Source of the DNA: Bacillota bacterium
GTDB taxonomy: Bacteria > Bacillota > Clostridia > Christensenellales > CAG-138
Length of the DNA: 41,864 bases
Assembly (NCBI GenBank): GCA_023435025.1
Contig: JAEYSE010000042.1
Span: 1 to 41,864, forward strand
Reading direction: 5' to 3'
Shown here: in pieces, positions 1 through 8,249 of the stretch
Layout of the letters: the number at the start of each line of letters is the position of its first letter
How positions within the stretch are numbered: position 1 is the stretch's first letter
Made by a program: the position numbers and the translations under genes
Notes under the pieces: model-generated
The model's input: only the letters and a program-made list of their open reading frames with translations
The model's database searches: none
What the model was told of the DNA's origin: nothing

Positions 1-13
1 AGGCCGAAGTTGA

Positions 14-109
14 GCGCGCCCTGTGGGCGATGAAGCGAAACGGAGGCCCAGTGAAGCAAGCCGTACAAGGAAGGCGTTCGCGCCGACGCGGTACGGCCAT
101 GCTGAACTG
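14..109 (+). repeat. Dispersed intergenic repeat, copy A (short form)
   Basis: This non-coding segment can be aligned by eye with the segments at 32184-32262 (same strand) and 27887-28034 (opposite strand). Shared blocks are a CCTGTGG...AAGC block, CGGAGGCCCAGTGA, CAAGGAAG and CCAT..NGAACTG at the right end. Compared with the copy at 27887 it lacks an internal module of about 45 bases that begins CCTCGGCGGG. No open frame or transposase accompanies it. Its left edge may extend to the window start. Confidence 0.6.
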
Positions 110-304
110 AAAGAGCAAATCTGCCGCAACCTGCGGCAGTTTGCCGCTCCTATTGAAAGGATAGGTAATTGGCTCCCATAGTAAATTAAGCGCTTACGCG
201 TAAGCGAGGGCTTTTGCATTTCCTTGAGCTGTTGAGGTTGAGATATCTGATGAGAAAAGCCGCCAAATCTGACGGTTCTTGGTTTATCTGGGGTTGCTTG
301 CGTA
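110..304. other. Gene-free stretch with two strong hairpins
   Basis: No gene is seen here. Bases 121-128 and 132-139 form an 8-bp stem (CTGCCGCA/TGCGGCAG) with flanking bases that can extend it. Bases 191-206 are a perfect 16-bp palindrome (CGCTTACG/CGTAAGCG). Either could end transcripts of the CapA-like gene, which runs leftward and stops at 305, but neither has a convincing T-run on that strand. Confidence 0.4.
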
Positions 305-1645
305 TTAGTTATAAAGATGCGCGGTGCTTGCAAGCGCCGGGCCAAGCACGCGGTTCATGATTGCTTCCAGTCGAAACACTTCAGTTTGCTCTGATTCAGA
401 CATCGAATAGGGATTTTCCCCTACACGCAAAGCATTTGTAAGCTTTCGGATATCAAGCATTCGGTGGTCTACATACCTCTCGTTTTCTTTCCGGGAGAAG
501 GTATACTTCGGCATCACTGTAAAATCGGTAAGAAGTGTGGTAGCCCCGCCTTCCAACGTGCCTTTGACAATGCGAAGTTTTACGAGGTTTGCAAGGCTGA
601 AGTTCCCCGGATATCCGTTTTGGTATATCAGGTCTCCCAGCGCATAGATCACCAGGCAATCTTTTTTCTGGCCGGAATATGGATCCACCGTTTCGAGCCG
701 CTCAATGGGCTGTATGCAGTGCGAGTGATTGCCGACGATGATATCAATGCCCATTGCGGCGAACTTTCTTGCCGTAGACATTACAGTTTCCACCGGGTAC
801 AGTTCAAATTCCAGGCTCCAGTGCACTAATGCAATCACAAAATCGGCATTCTTTTCAAGGCGGGCAGACTTCACGTGCTGCTCGATTAAGGCAGGATCAA
901 AATCGGGTGTATTCAGGCGAATATAGTTTGCCATATACGGCTTACCTTCGGGTGTCTCTTTCCCGTTGAGTGAAAACGTATAGGAAAGGAATGCAATGCG
1001 TACGCCGTTTTTTTCAATGACCAGGACGTCATCCCGGTCCGCTTGCGTTCTTGCGGTTCCTACATGGGCGCAGCCGATCTCATCGAGTATATCCAGCGTA
1101 GAGATAAGCCCTTCTTCCCCCATATCCATGCTGTGATTGTTTGCGGTGGAAAAGAGATTGACGCCCTTGCCGGAACGGTGGAATACCTCAAGCATTTCTA
1201 TAGAATTGTTCATAGCAGGAGTTGCTTTGATTGACGCCTGGGAGTGGGCGATAGCGGAGGCGGTAACGGGTGACTCCAGATTGGCATATACAATATCCGC
1301 ATCAAAATAATAGTCCGCGATGTCGTCCCACACATGCCGCGTATTTTCCGGATTGATGAATGGAGAGGATAACAAATCCCCTCCCGCAGAAAATGTTACA
1401 CTGCCAATTTCGGCAAACCCTTCCGGCAAAGAAAAGGCAAGATCCTGACGCGCAAAGTGTTCTTCAATGCCCCTACCCTTTTGCGCTTGCTCGACCTGGC
1501 GGATATAGCACTTATATCCCCACCATAGTTTATCCTCAAGCGTCATATGGGCGAAATTGCCTTCAGTTGCATGGGAGTACAGGGCCCGCTCACCCTGCAG
1601 CTTCCCGTACAATGCACAAAGCGAAAGGAGCGTCTTTTTGTTCAT
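305..1645 (-). CDS. CapA-family metallophosphatase-like protein
   Basis: The 446-residue product belongs to the CapA (PGA_cap) family, a calcineurin-like metallophosphatase fold named after poly-gamma-glutamate capsule proteins. Visible family motifs, in order, are FSAGGDLL (metal-binding Asp), ANLESPVT, STANNHSMDMGEEG and VGNHSHCIQPIE with the GxHxH pattern, then ALGDLIY. No signal peptide or membrane segment is evident, so it may be cytosolic, and no capBCA partners are nearby; a role in polyglutamate synthesis is therefore not supported and the substrate is unknown. The start at 1645 is preferred over an in-frame ATG at 1684 because TATTGGAGG lies five bases before it. It has its own promoter at 1732-1760 and is divergent from the sugar symporter. 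Confidence 0.85.
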   Translation of the reverse strand: MNKKTLLSLCALYGKLQGERALYSHATEGNFAHMTLEDKLWWGYKCYIRQVEQAQKGRGIEEHFARQDLAFSLPEGFAEIGSVTFSAGGDLLSSPFINPENTRHVWDDIADYYFDADIVYANLESPVTASAIAHSQASIKATPAMNNSIEMLEVFHRSGKGVNLFSTANNHSMDMGEEGLISTLDILDEIGCAHVGTARTQADRDDVLVIEKNGVRIAFLSYTFSLNGKETPEGKPYMANYIRLNTPDFDPALIEQHVKSARLEKNADFVIALVHWSLEFELYPVETVMSTARKFAAMGIDIIVGNHSHCIQPIERLETVDPYSGQKKDCLVIYALGDLIYQNGYPGNFSLANLVKLRIVKGTLEGGATTLLTDFTVMPKYTFSRKENERYVDHRMLDIRKLTNALRVGENPYSMSESEQTEVFRLEAIMNRVLGPALASTAHLYN

Positions 1646-1731
1646 AGCGTCCTCCAATAATGATGCAGCCATATGGTATGACAAATATTCATACGCGCAA
1701 ACTTATGCACAAATTACCATCATTGCAACCA

Positions 1732-1760
1732 ATTATACGGTCGAAATCTGAATATGGCAA
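1732..1760 (-). promoter_or_regulatory. Sigma-A type promoter for the CapA-like gene
   Basis: On the minus strand TTGCCA (1755-1760) and TATAAT (1732-1737) are separated by 17 bases. The site lies about 85 bases before the chosen start and is divergent from the promoter at 1811. Confidence 0.65.
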
Positions 1761-1810
1761 CACAAACGGCCAGGAAACCCGAAATATTGAGGAAATTTTC
1801 GAACTGTTGT

Positions 1811-1838
1811 TTGACAGGGAGCAAATATCATTTATACT
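1811..1838 (+). promoter_or_regulatory. Sigma-A type promoter for the MFS symporter gene
   Basis: TTGACA (1811-1816) and TATACT (1833-1838) are separated by 16 bases, 37 bases before the ATG of the transporter. Confidence 0.7.
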
Positions 1839-1875
1839 GGTGAAAACTATATATTGATGCAAGCGGGGGTAACTC

Positions 1876-3258
1876 ATGGAAAGTATGGCAGGTCAAAAGG
1901 TGAGATTCCGTGAAAAACTGGGCATCGGCTCGATTACGTTGTCCATGAATCTTGTGGAACAGTTTGTAAGTACATTTTTCCTATTCTATCTGACCGATGT
2001 GCTGACAATGGCCCCCGCTCTCGCGGGACTGTTGATTACGCTTGGGCGCATTTGGGATGGCGTCAACGATCCACTCATTGGCCTGTTGGCGGATAACCGA
2101 CGCTTTAAGAATGGGGAGCGCTCCAGACCCTATGCGCTTTATTTCTGTATCCCACTTGCCATATTCTGCGTCGTATTGTTTACAAAAATAGATTTGCCGG
2201 ATGGCCTGCAGTTTGCATATGCGCTGCTGATTTATATTCTCTTTGATACGCTTGCAACCATTATCCGCCTCCCGGCCTATGCGCTTCCCATGCTCGCCAC
2301 CGGCAACGTAAAAGAGCGGCTAACCATCAACGCTTACGTCTCGGCTTCTGCAAGCCTGGGTGGGGTACTGGCTTCTGTGCTGCTTTGGCCCATCGTCCGC
2401 GCGTTTGGAGGTACGGACGCAGCTGGCCAGGTGGTGGACAAGACGCGTGGATTTATGTGGGGCGCGGTCATAATCGGCCTCATTATCGTTGTTGGGTGTC
2501 TGTTTACTTACTTTACAACAAAAGAACGGGTCAAGCCAATAGAAGAGAACGAGCAAAAGCTCAAGATGTTCTATGTGCTAAAGATCATGTTTCAAAATAA
2601 GAGCTGGCTGCACAACTCCATATTCACGTTATTCTATTTCTCCAGCAACATCATGGTGACTGGCAGCATTGCCTATTATGCATCCTATGTGCTGAGCAAT
2701 TCAGGTGGCGTGACCCTCATCATGGGGATGTTTGCGCTTGGGTCGCTCCTGATACTCCCGTTGGTCTCATATGTGAGCAAGCGGTTCGGAAGGCGGGTCA
2801 GTATGATCTGCGGCGCATCCTTGCTGATATTTTCCAAGCTGTTTATCATGGCATTCCCTACTGCATTAATCGCCGCAATGGCGCATGCCCTCTTTATGGG
2901 TATGAGCGTCGGATTAAATATTGTGCTGATCGGCACCAACCGCGCGGACTTGGTGGACCTCTTGGAATGGAGCCATGGCAGGCGCGTGGAAAACATGATG
3001 AATTCCCTGAGCGGTTTTATCTCAAAATGCGGCTCCTCTGCAGCCCTCTTACTGATGGGCTTTGGGCTGCAACTCGGCGGATATGTGGCGAACGCGCCTA
3101 CACAGACTTCAACGGCAATCAACGCCATTCTGGCGTTCCAGGGCATAGTTCCGCTAATTTTTGGCGCAATTATGCTTGTGGTTGCATTGGTCATCAAATT
3201 GGATGATGAAGTCGCTCAAATGGATCAGGAAAAGATCGCAAAGGGAATCGCCGTATAA
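1876..3258 (+). CDS. MFS sugar:cation symporter, GPH (MelB-like) family
   Basis: This 460-residue membrane protein looks like a glycoside-pentoside-hexuronide:cation symporter. The N-terminal LGIGSITLSMNLV segment, the loop with DPLIGLLADN and a following basic RFKNGERSRPY stretch, and about twelve hydrophobic segments spread over the whole length are typical, and the length matches the family. It should import a glycoside or sugar acid with a cation across the cytoplasmic membrane; the substrate cannot be read from the sequence. The ATG at 1876 follows GGGGGTAACTC; a second Met at residue 4 is possible. The convergent PfkB kinase gene next door could phosphorylate an imported sugar, but the two are transcribed toward each other and share a terminator. 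Confidence 0.85.
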   Translation: MESMAGQKVRFREKLGIGSITLSMNLVEQFVSTFFLFYLTDVLTMAPALAGLLITLGRIWDGVNDPLIGLLADNRRFKNGERSRPYALYFCIPLAIFCVVLFTKIDLPDGLQFAYALLIYILFDTLATIIRLPAYALPMLATGNVKERLTINAYVSASASLGGVLASVLLWPIVRAFGGTDAAGQVVDKTRGFMWGAVIIGLIIVVGCLFTYFTTKERVKPIEENEQKLKMFYVLKIMFQNKSWLHNSIFTLFYFSSNIMVTGSIAYYASYVLSNSGGVTLIMGMFALGSLLILPLVSYVSKRFGRRVSMICGASLLIFSKLFIMAFPTALIAAMAHALFMGMSVGLNIVLIGTNRADLVDLLEWSHGRRVENMMNSLSGFISKCGSSAALLLMGFGLQLGGYVANAPTQTSTAINAILAFQGIVPLIFGAIMLVVALVIKLDDEVAQMDQEKIAKGIAV

Positions 3259-3280
3259 AGGCTTTTAATAGAAAGTTTAA

Positions 3281-3306
3281 AACGGGGCTGAATAATCAGC
3301 CCCGTT
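3281..3306. terminator. Bidirectional intrinsic terminator between convergent genes
   Basis: A perfect 10-bp stem (AACGGGGCTG/CAGCCCCGTT) with a six-base loop sits between the stops of the symporter and the PfkB kinase. The minus-strand side is followed by TTTTAAACTTTC, the plus side by a weaker GTTATT run. Confidence 0.8.
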
Positions 3307-3328
3307 GTTATTCAATAAATGAATCCTC

Positions 3329-4270
3329 TTAACGGGTTTTAAACAGCGCGAATGCCTGCTCATAGCTTGGCATGGCCATCATGCCGCCCTTCTTGGTGGC
3401 GCACAGCGCGCCTACCGCATTTGAAAAGCGCACGCGTTCAGGTAGGCTGAGTTCCGGATGGTTGAACTGCAGATAGATGGCCGATCCCATGAACGAATCT
3501 CCACAGCCGGTGGTATCCACAGCCTGCACAGAAAACCCGTCAACAAAGCCTTGTTCGGACGCAGTTGCGTAATAGGCGCCCTTTCCGCCATAGGTGATGT
3601 AGCAGGTCTTGATACCCATGTCGAGAAGCTTCTTGGTTCCTGCTGCGGGATCGTCAACACTTACGTTTAACAGCATGGCCATCTCTTCTTCGGAAAGCTT
3701 TACGACGTCAGCAAGCGGCAGCGCGCCGTAGAGCTCTTGTATGGCGTGTTCCTTACTGTCCCAAAGCATCGCGCGATAATTGGGGTCGTAAGAGATTTGA
3801 ATGCCCCTTTCTTTGGCATAGCGTACGGCGGAAAGGGTGGCGGCGCGCGCGGGGTCACGCTTTAGGGTAAGGGAGCTGAAATGGAGGTTGCGGCATTGGT
3901 CAATGAGGGAATAGTCCAGCAACTCTTCCTTAAGCTCCGTATCGGCGCCGGGATCGCGCAGAAATGCGAACTCGCGCTCGCCGTTATCCTGCAGGCTTAC
4001 AAATGCGAGCGTGGTGTGTATGACAGGCACGGTCTGTACGCCGCGAGGTTCAATGTTACAAGTGGTGAGCATTTGCTTTAAGAAACGCCCAAACAGGTCG
4101 TCCCCCACTGCGCCAATCACCGCAGCCTTGCCACCCAGGGCGGAGACCGCCGCCGCGCAGTTGGGCGGGCCGCCGCCGGGGTTCATCTCATAGGCCGGGT
4201 TCCCCATGGAGCCGCGCCCGGATGGCGTAAAATCGATCAAATATTCTCCAGCAACGACGATATCAAACAT
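3329..4270 (-). CDS. PfkB-family carbohydrate kinase (fructokinase-like)
   Basis: The 313-residue protein is a ribokinase-fold (PfkB) sugar kinase that transfers phosphate from ATP to a sugar hydroxyl in the cytosol. It shows the N-terminal substrate motif around GGGPPNCAAAVSALG (residues 32-46), GAVGDDLFG, and the signature VDTTGCGDSF near residues 251-260, where Asp258 is the expected catalytic base. The sequence is closest to fructokinases in feel, but ribose, 2-keto-3-deoxygluconate or another sugar cannot be excluded. The ATG follows TAGGAGGAATTTT. A TATACT -10 box lies near 4317-4322 on this strand, but no good -35 box was found. It converges on the sugar symporter. Confidence 0.85.
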   Translation of the reverse strand: MFDIVVAGEYLIDFTPSGRGSMGNPAYEMNPGGGPPNCAAAVSALGGKAAVIGAVGDDLFGRFLKQMLTTCNIEPRGVQTVPVIHTTLAFVSLQDNGEREFAFLRDPGADTELKEELLDYSLIDQCRNLHFSSLTLKRDPARAATLSAVRYAKERGIQISYDPNYRAMLWDSKEHAIQELYGALPLADVVKLSEEEMAMLLNVSVDDPAAGTKKLLDMGIKTCYITYGGKGAYYATASEQGFVDGFSVQAVDTTGCGDSFMGSAIYLQFNHPELSLPERVRFSNAVGALCATKKGGMMAMPSYEQAFALFKTR

Positions 4271-4350
4271 AAAATTCCTCCTACGCCAAGCCAGCGCAAC
4301 GCTTATGCCATTGTGTTTAGTATAGCATATTTTGCTGGCCTGCTGAAATC

Positions 4351-4372
4351 AAAAAGCGGCTATTTAAGCCGC
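4351..4372 (-). terminator. Intrinsic terminator of the GGDEF-EAL gene
   Basis: On the minus strand the stem GCGGCT/AGCCGC with a five-base loop is followed directly by TTTTTGATTT, 18 bases past the stop codon. Confidence 0.8.
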
Positions 4373-4389
4373 GTATTTGACGGTTGTCG

Positions 4390-7300
4390 TTATAGCATAC
4401 AGGAGTCCGGCACAGGGGGGATTGCTCCTCGCTCCCGGAGCACAGCTTCCACTTCTTCCGCCGGCATGGGATGGAAGTAGTAGTATCCCTGTACCTCGTC
4501 GCACATTCTCCGGGCCAGGAAATCCAGCTGCTGTTTGGTCTCCACGCCCTCCGCAATTACCTTAAGCCCAAGGTTTTTGGCCAGGCTGATGATGATCTTG
4601 GTCACGGCCTGGTCCTTTGTGCTGCCGCCGATGCTGTGCACAAACTGCATGTCCATTTTGATCCGGTCAATCGGCAGCAGCTTTAACCGGCTCAAAGAGG
4701 AATATTCTGTCCCGAAATCGTCAATGGAGATGGAAACACCCAATTCCTTGAGGCCTGAAAGCATATGAATGGTATGTTCTGCGTTCTGAAGCGCAGCGCT
4801 TTCCGTCAGTTCCAGCTCCAGAAAAGCGGGGTTCAGGCCGGTCTGCTGCAGTACGCGCGAAACCTGCAGTGCAAATGCGGGGTTGTTAAACTGTATGGCG
4901 GAAATATTGACCCCCATGCGGACGGCGGGAAGGCCCATCTGCTGCCATGTTACGCTTTGAGCGCACGCGGTGCGCAGCACCCACTCGCCAATGGGGTTGA
5001 TGAGCCCCGTATGCTCTGCCAGCGGGATAAAGCTATGGGGCGGAACCATTCCCAGCTCCGGGTGCTTCCACCTGAGCAGCGCTTCCAGACCAATGATCGC
5101 GCCGCACTTGACGTCAATCTGCGGCTGATAGTATAGCATTAGCTGCTGTCGCTCCAGCGCGTGATACAGGTTGTTGGTCAGGTTGAGGCGGTCGGTGACC
5201 TCTTGCTTAAGAGAAGAGGAACAGATGACGTACTGGTTTTTTCCTTTGGCTTTGGCCTGATACATAGCGATATCCGCGTTTTTTACCAGCGTATCCGCGG
5301 TAATTCCGTCCGTTGGGTAAACGGAAATGCCTGCGCTGGCGGTGATGTTGAACTCCTGACCGTCCAGACAGAACGGCGTGCGGAACAAATTCATAATGCG
5401 GCCCGCAATCATCGGAAGATCATTGAGCGTAGTCAAATCGTTAATCAGAACCAAAAATTCATCTCCACCAAAACGGGAAACGGTATCTTTGGGCCGCAGG
5501 GAAGAAATCAGCTGTTTGGAAATCAGCTTGAGCAAAAGATCGCCGCCTTCGTGGCCCATGGTATCATTGACATTCTTAAACGAATCCAGGTCCAGAAACA
5601 TTACCGCAAACTGGCGGCCGCGGCGGGAGACCATCTGAATGGCCTGTTCCACGCGGCTGTTAAAGGAGATACGGTTGGGCAGATTGGTCAAATGGTCATA
5701 ATAGGCCATTTCATTAATCGCGCGCTCAGACTCGGCCTTTGACAGCGCATCCCCCAGCATGTTGGCGATGATGCGCATGGCAGCACGGTTTTCTTCGGTG
5801 CAAATGCTTGGGTCGGTGCAGGGCATCGCTAAAATGCCAACGGAACTCTGGTTCACACTCACCGGAAACATTGCTATGGTATGCTCTTGTTCCAGCAGGC
5901 GGTGGTGCTCCGTTGTTTCGTTCATATCCATGCCTAGGTAATTTGGCTCTACGGATGGAACGCCTTCCCCGCGCCACTCAAGCACAGAAGTGACCATTGC
6001 CGTATTTCCCATCGTTAGCAGCATATATACCTGCTCCACCCCAAAGAACATGCCAAGGCGGGAAAGCGTATATTCAAGCTTTTCTCGGATATTAAACAGG
6101 CTTGAAGAAACCAGATCGGAGGAAAGCTCAAAAAATAACTTTTGCAGCCGAATCTGAGACCGCCCCTGCCTGAGCCGGGATACGTACACCCTGTTGATAA
6201 AAAGCGCGACCAGAAAAGCAATCAGAAAAAAGAGCATGCGAATGAGATAGTCGCCTGGTCTCATTTCCATGGAACGAGCGGAAGGGAATGAAAAAAGCGC
6301 AATCTGCGACATCAGAGCCGAAAACGTCACATATACCAAAGCATCCTTTTTTTCATACAGCAATGTGATAAACATGAACACAAACGGGAATGGCCAGATC
6401 GTCATGGCGCCGGTATCGGCAAAGTGGAGGGTAATGACGGGAATGGAGACACAGATCACCGCGAGTGTAATGTAATCTTTCGCATTGACTGGTAGGCGCA
6501 GACGGGAGGAGATCCAGATCGCAAGCCCAAACAGCAGTATCAGCAGGGAAAAGGGCAGCACCACAAAAACAGTTGAAGCACGATAAATAAAATATGTTAC
6601 AACAAAATATAAAAAGCTTCCCGCCAGGTACATCAATCCTAAATAGTCAGACAGTCTGGCATGCATTTTCCCATCCAGGATCAAGCGCTTTTCTTCCGGC
6701 TGTCGATTATCCATTAGCCCGTACCGGCGCACACAATAAAAAATTGATCCGAGCGGAAAGAGCATGAGAAGGGGCATCAGCTGTGGAACACGTATGGATA
6801 GGGCGATGCTCACCAGCAGATGGAGCGCCGTACCCGCTAGTAAAATGATCAGGGATTGCGTGATTGCCCGGGTGGAGCCAAGGACGACCTTTTCCGTTTG
6901 ATTTTTGGCATAGCGGCGTAGCAGGATTACGCAGAGTACGGTATCAAGTAAAGCATAAAGCAAAAACCATAGGTTGGAAAAGCCTGCTGTTCCGGTCATC
7001 ACCAAGCCAAGCCTTGTAAACACAAGTTCGTATGGGAAGTGTGAATACCAAGGTCTGAGAAAAAGAAGAACCAGGCTTGCCGCTGCCGGCGCATACATCA
7101 GCGTATAGATCCACCATTTTTTTAGTGCAGGAGATTGGGTAAACTTCAGCACGAAATGCAAAAGGATGCTGTAACATAAACTCCATCCTATTCCTGCAAG
7201 CCGCAGCCATAACGTAACGATGGACAGTCTGGTTGCGGAATTTGCAATGGAGCAACCAAACGCCCAAAAGATAAAACAAAATCCCAGGGCAAAAAACAGC

Positions 7301-7443
7301 TGGTTTAGAGTTTTATGAAGCCCAAGCCCCAAAACATAAAAAGAAACGAATATGGCGAAAGCGCAAAGTGAAAAAAAGAAAACGGATACCAGCATGGATA
7401 AATTGTGCATGGTCCAATTGCAGCCCTTTCGTTTCGCTACCAT
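4390..7443 (-). CDS. Membrane GGDEF-EAL cyclic-di-GMP turnover protein
   Basis: This 1017-residue protein has two blocks of hydrophobic segments (about residues 10-245 and 255-420), a GAF-like region (about 430-585), a GGDEF domain (about 590-755) and an EAL domain (about 765-1010). The cyclase motif RFGGDEF is intact and an I-site, RPKD, lies five residues before it, so product inhibition is likely. The EAL domain keeps EALLRW, ELTES, DDFGT (followed by EYSS where GYSS is usual), KMD and AEGVET, so phosphodiesterase activity is also plausible. It should sense a signal in the membrane and adjust c-di-GMP. The ATG at 7443 has no clear ribosome binding site; Met12 (7410) or Met17 are possible starts. 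No c-di-GMP riboswitch or other c-di-GMP gene was seen nearby. Confidence 0.9.
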   Translation of the reverse strand: MVAKRKGCNWTMHNLSMLVSVFFFSLCAFAIFVSFYVLGLGLHKTLNQLFFALGFCFIFWAFGCSIANSATRLSIVTLWLRLAGIGWSLCYSILLHFVLKFTQSPALKKWWIYTLMYAPAAASLVLLFLRPWYSHFPYELVFTRLGLVMTGTAGFSNLWFLLYALLDTVLCVILLRRYAKNQTEKVVLGSTRAITQSLIILLAGTALHLLVSIALSIRVPQLMPLLMLFPLGSIFYCVRRYGLMDNRQPEEKRLILDGKMHARLSDYLGLMYLAGSFLYFVVTYFIYRASTVFVVLPFSLLILLFGLAIWISSRLRLPVNAKDYITLAVICVSIPVITLHFADTGAMTIWPFPFVFMFITLLYEKKDALVYVTFSALMSQIALFSFPSARSMEMRPGDYLIRMLFFLIAFLVALFINRVYVSRLRQGRSQIRLQKLFFELSSDLVSSSLFNIREKLEYTLSRLGMFFGVEQVYMLLTMGNTAMVTSVLEWRGEGVPSVEPNYLGMDMNETTEHHRLLEQEHTIAMFPVSVNQSSVGILAMPCTDPSICTEENRAAMRIIANMLGDALSKAESERAINEMAYYDHLTNLPNRISFNSRVEQAIQMVSRRGRQFAVMFLDLDSFKNVNDTMGHEGGDLLLKLISKQLISSLRPKDTVSRFGGDEFLVLINDLTTLNDLPMIAGRIMNLFRTPFCLDGQEFNITASAGISVYPTDGITADTLVKNADIAMYQAKAKGKNQYVICSSSLKQEVTDRLNLTNNLYHALERQQLMLYYQPQIDVKCGAIIGLEALLRWKHPELGMVPPHSFIPLAEHTGLINPIGEWVLRTACAQSVTWQQMGLPAVRMGVNISAIQFNNPAFALQVSRVLQQTGLNPAFLELELTESAALQNAEHTIHMLSGLKELGVSISIDDFGTEYSSLSRLKLLPIDRIKMDMQFVHSIGGSTKDQAVTKIIISLAKNLGLKVIAEGVETKQQLDFLARRMCDEVQGYYYFHPMPAEEVEAVLRERGAIPPVPDSCML

Positions 7444-7607
7444 AAGGTATCGTCTGAATCAAGGCGCAGCTAAAGCGCAAAAGCTTGAAATATGTAAATT
7501 TTTCCCGAAATATTTTTCGCGTTTATCTATATGATATGGCGGTGTTGAAAGGCGGGGTGGCCGTAAATGTCACAGGGAAGGCCTGGACCGGTAATACTTG
7601 AAACATA

Positions 7608-7642
7608 AAAAGCCGGAGGTTAGTCCTTGACCTCCAGCTTTT
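7608..7642 (-). terminator. Intrinsic terminator of the GNAT gene
   Basis: The stem AGC-GGAGGT/ACCTCC-GCT with one mismatch is flanked by AAAA and TTTT on opposite sides. On the minus strand it is followed by a T-rich stretch, 11 bases past the GNAT stop. Confidence 0.75.
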
Positions 7643-7653
7643 CATATACAATC

Positions 7654-8106
7654 CTAAAGCTCTTTGCGCATGCAGACGGATTCGCCCATGCATTCGTAGG
7701 CCCCGTAATTGGGAATGACATGATAGCCCATGTTGGTGTAGAGGGCAACGGCGGAAACAAGCGGCTTTCCCGTTTCAAGTATCAGGCTTCGATAGCCTTT
7801 TTGCCTTGCGTGCTCCTCCACTGCCTGCATGAGCTTGCGGGCAAGACCACGACCGCGGTAATTCTCGCGCACGAATACACGCTTGACTTCGGCTACCCCC
7901 GGTTCATAGTCCTTGAAGCTGGCGCAGCCTACGGGCAACGCACCGTCGTAGAGTACAAACGCGTCATGAATATGATCCAGCTTGTTGAGCGGCACGTAAT
8001 CAGAGCGTCTTTCCTCCCCGCCAGCAAGGGCGTTAAGGTGCGCATCGAGCATGGCGCACAATAGGATAAAATCCGAATTTGTGCCATCTGTACAGCGTAA
8101 CTCCAT
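7654..8106 (-). CDS. GNAT family N-acetyltransferase
   Basis: The 150-residue product has the single-domain GNAT fold: the acetyl-CoA binding motif VRENYRGRGLARKLMQA (Q/RxxGxG/A type) is followed by the beta5 region with LILETGKPLVSAVALYTNMGY. It should transfer an acetyl group from acetyl-CoA to an amine of a small molecule or protein in the cytosol; the substrate is not evident. The start at 8106 is set by AAGGAGGTG seven bases upstream. It lies between the GGDEF-EAL gene and the secreted flavoreductase on the same strand, with terminators on both sides, so it is probably a single-gene unit. Confidence 0.9.
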   Translation of the reverse strand: MELRCTDGTNSDFILLCAMLDAHLNALAGGEERRSDYVPLNKLDHIHDAFVLYDGALPVGCASFKDYEPGVAEVKRVFVRENYRGRGLARKLMQAVEEHARQKGYRSLILETGKPLVSAVALYTNMGYHVIPNYGAYECMGESVCMRKEL

Positions 8107-8169
8107 AAGCGCACCTCCTTGTTATTTGTGTAGTATACGGCAGGGTAAGTAAGGATGCAAGCAAAGAAA

Positions 8170-8196
8170 AGTCCACAGCCATAATGACTGTGGACT
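8170..8196 (-). terminator. Intrinsic terminator of the flavoreductase gene
   Basis: A 9-bp stem (AGTCCACAG/CTGTGGACT) lies 54 bases past the stop at 8250. On the minus strand it is followed by TTTCTTTGC. Confidence 0.8.
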
Positions 8197-8249
8197 GATA
8201 AATTTGAGGTCCTTAGAACCGCTAGGCCTCTTTCAACTGTATAGATAGG

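Noticed and set aside
7444..7607. Possible c-di-GMP riboswitch upstream of the GGDEF-EAL gene
   Set aside because: A stretch with CACAGGG and GGCCTGG was considered, but the conserved GEMM core is not present and the orientation does not fit the gene.
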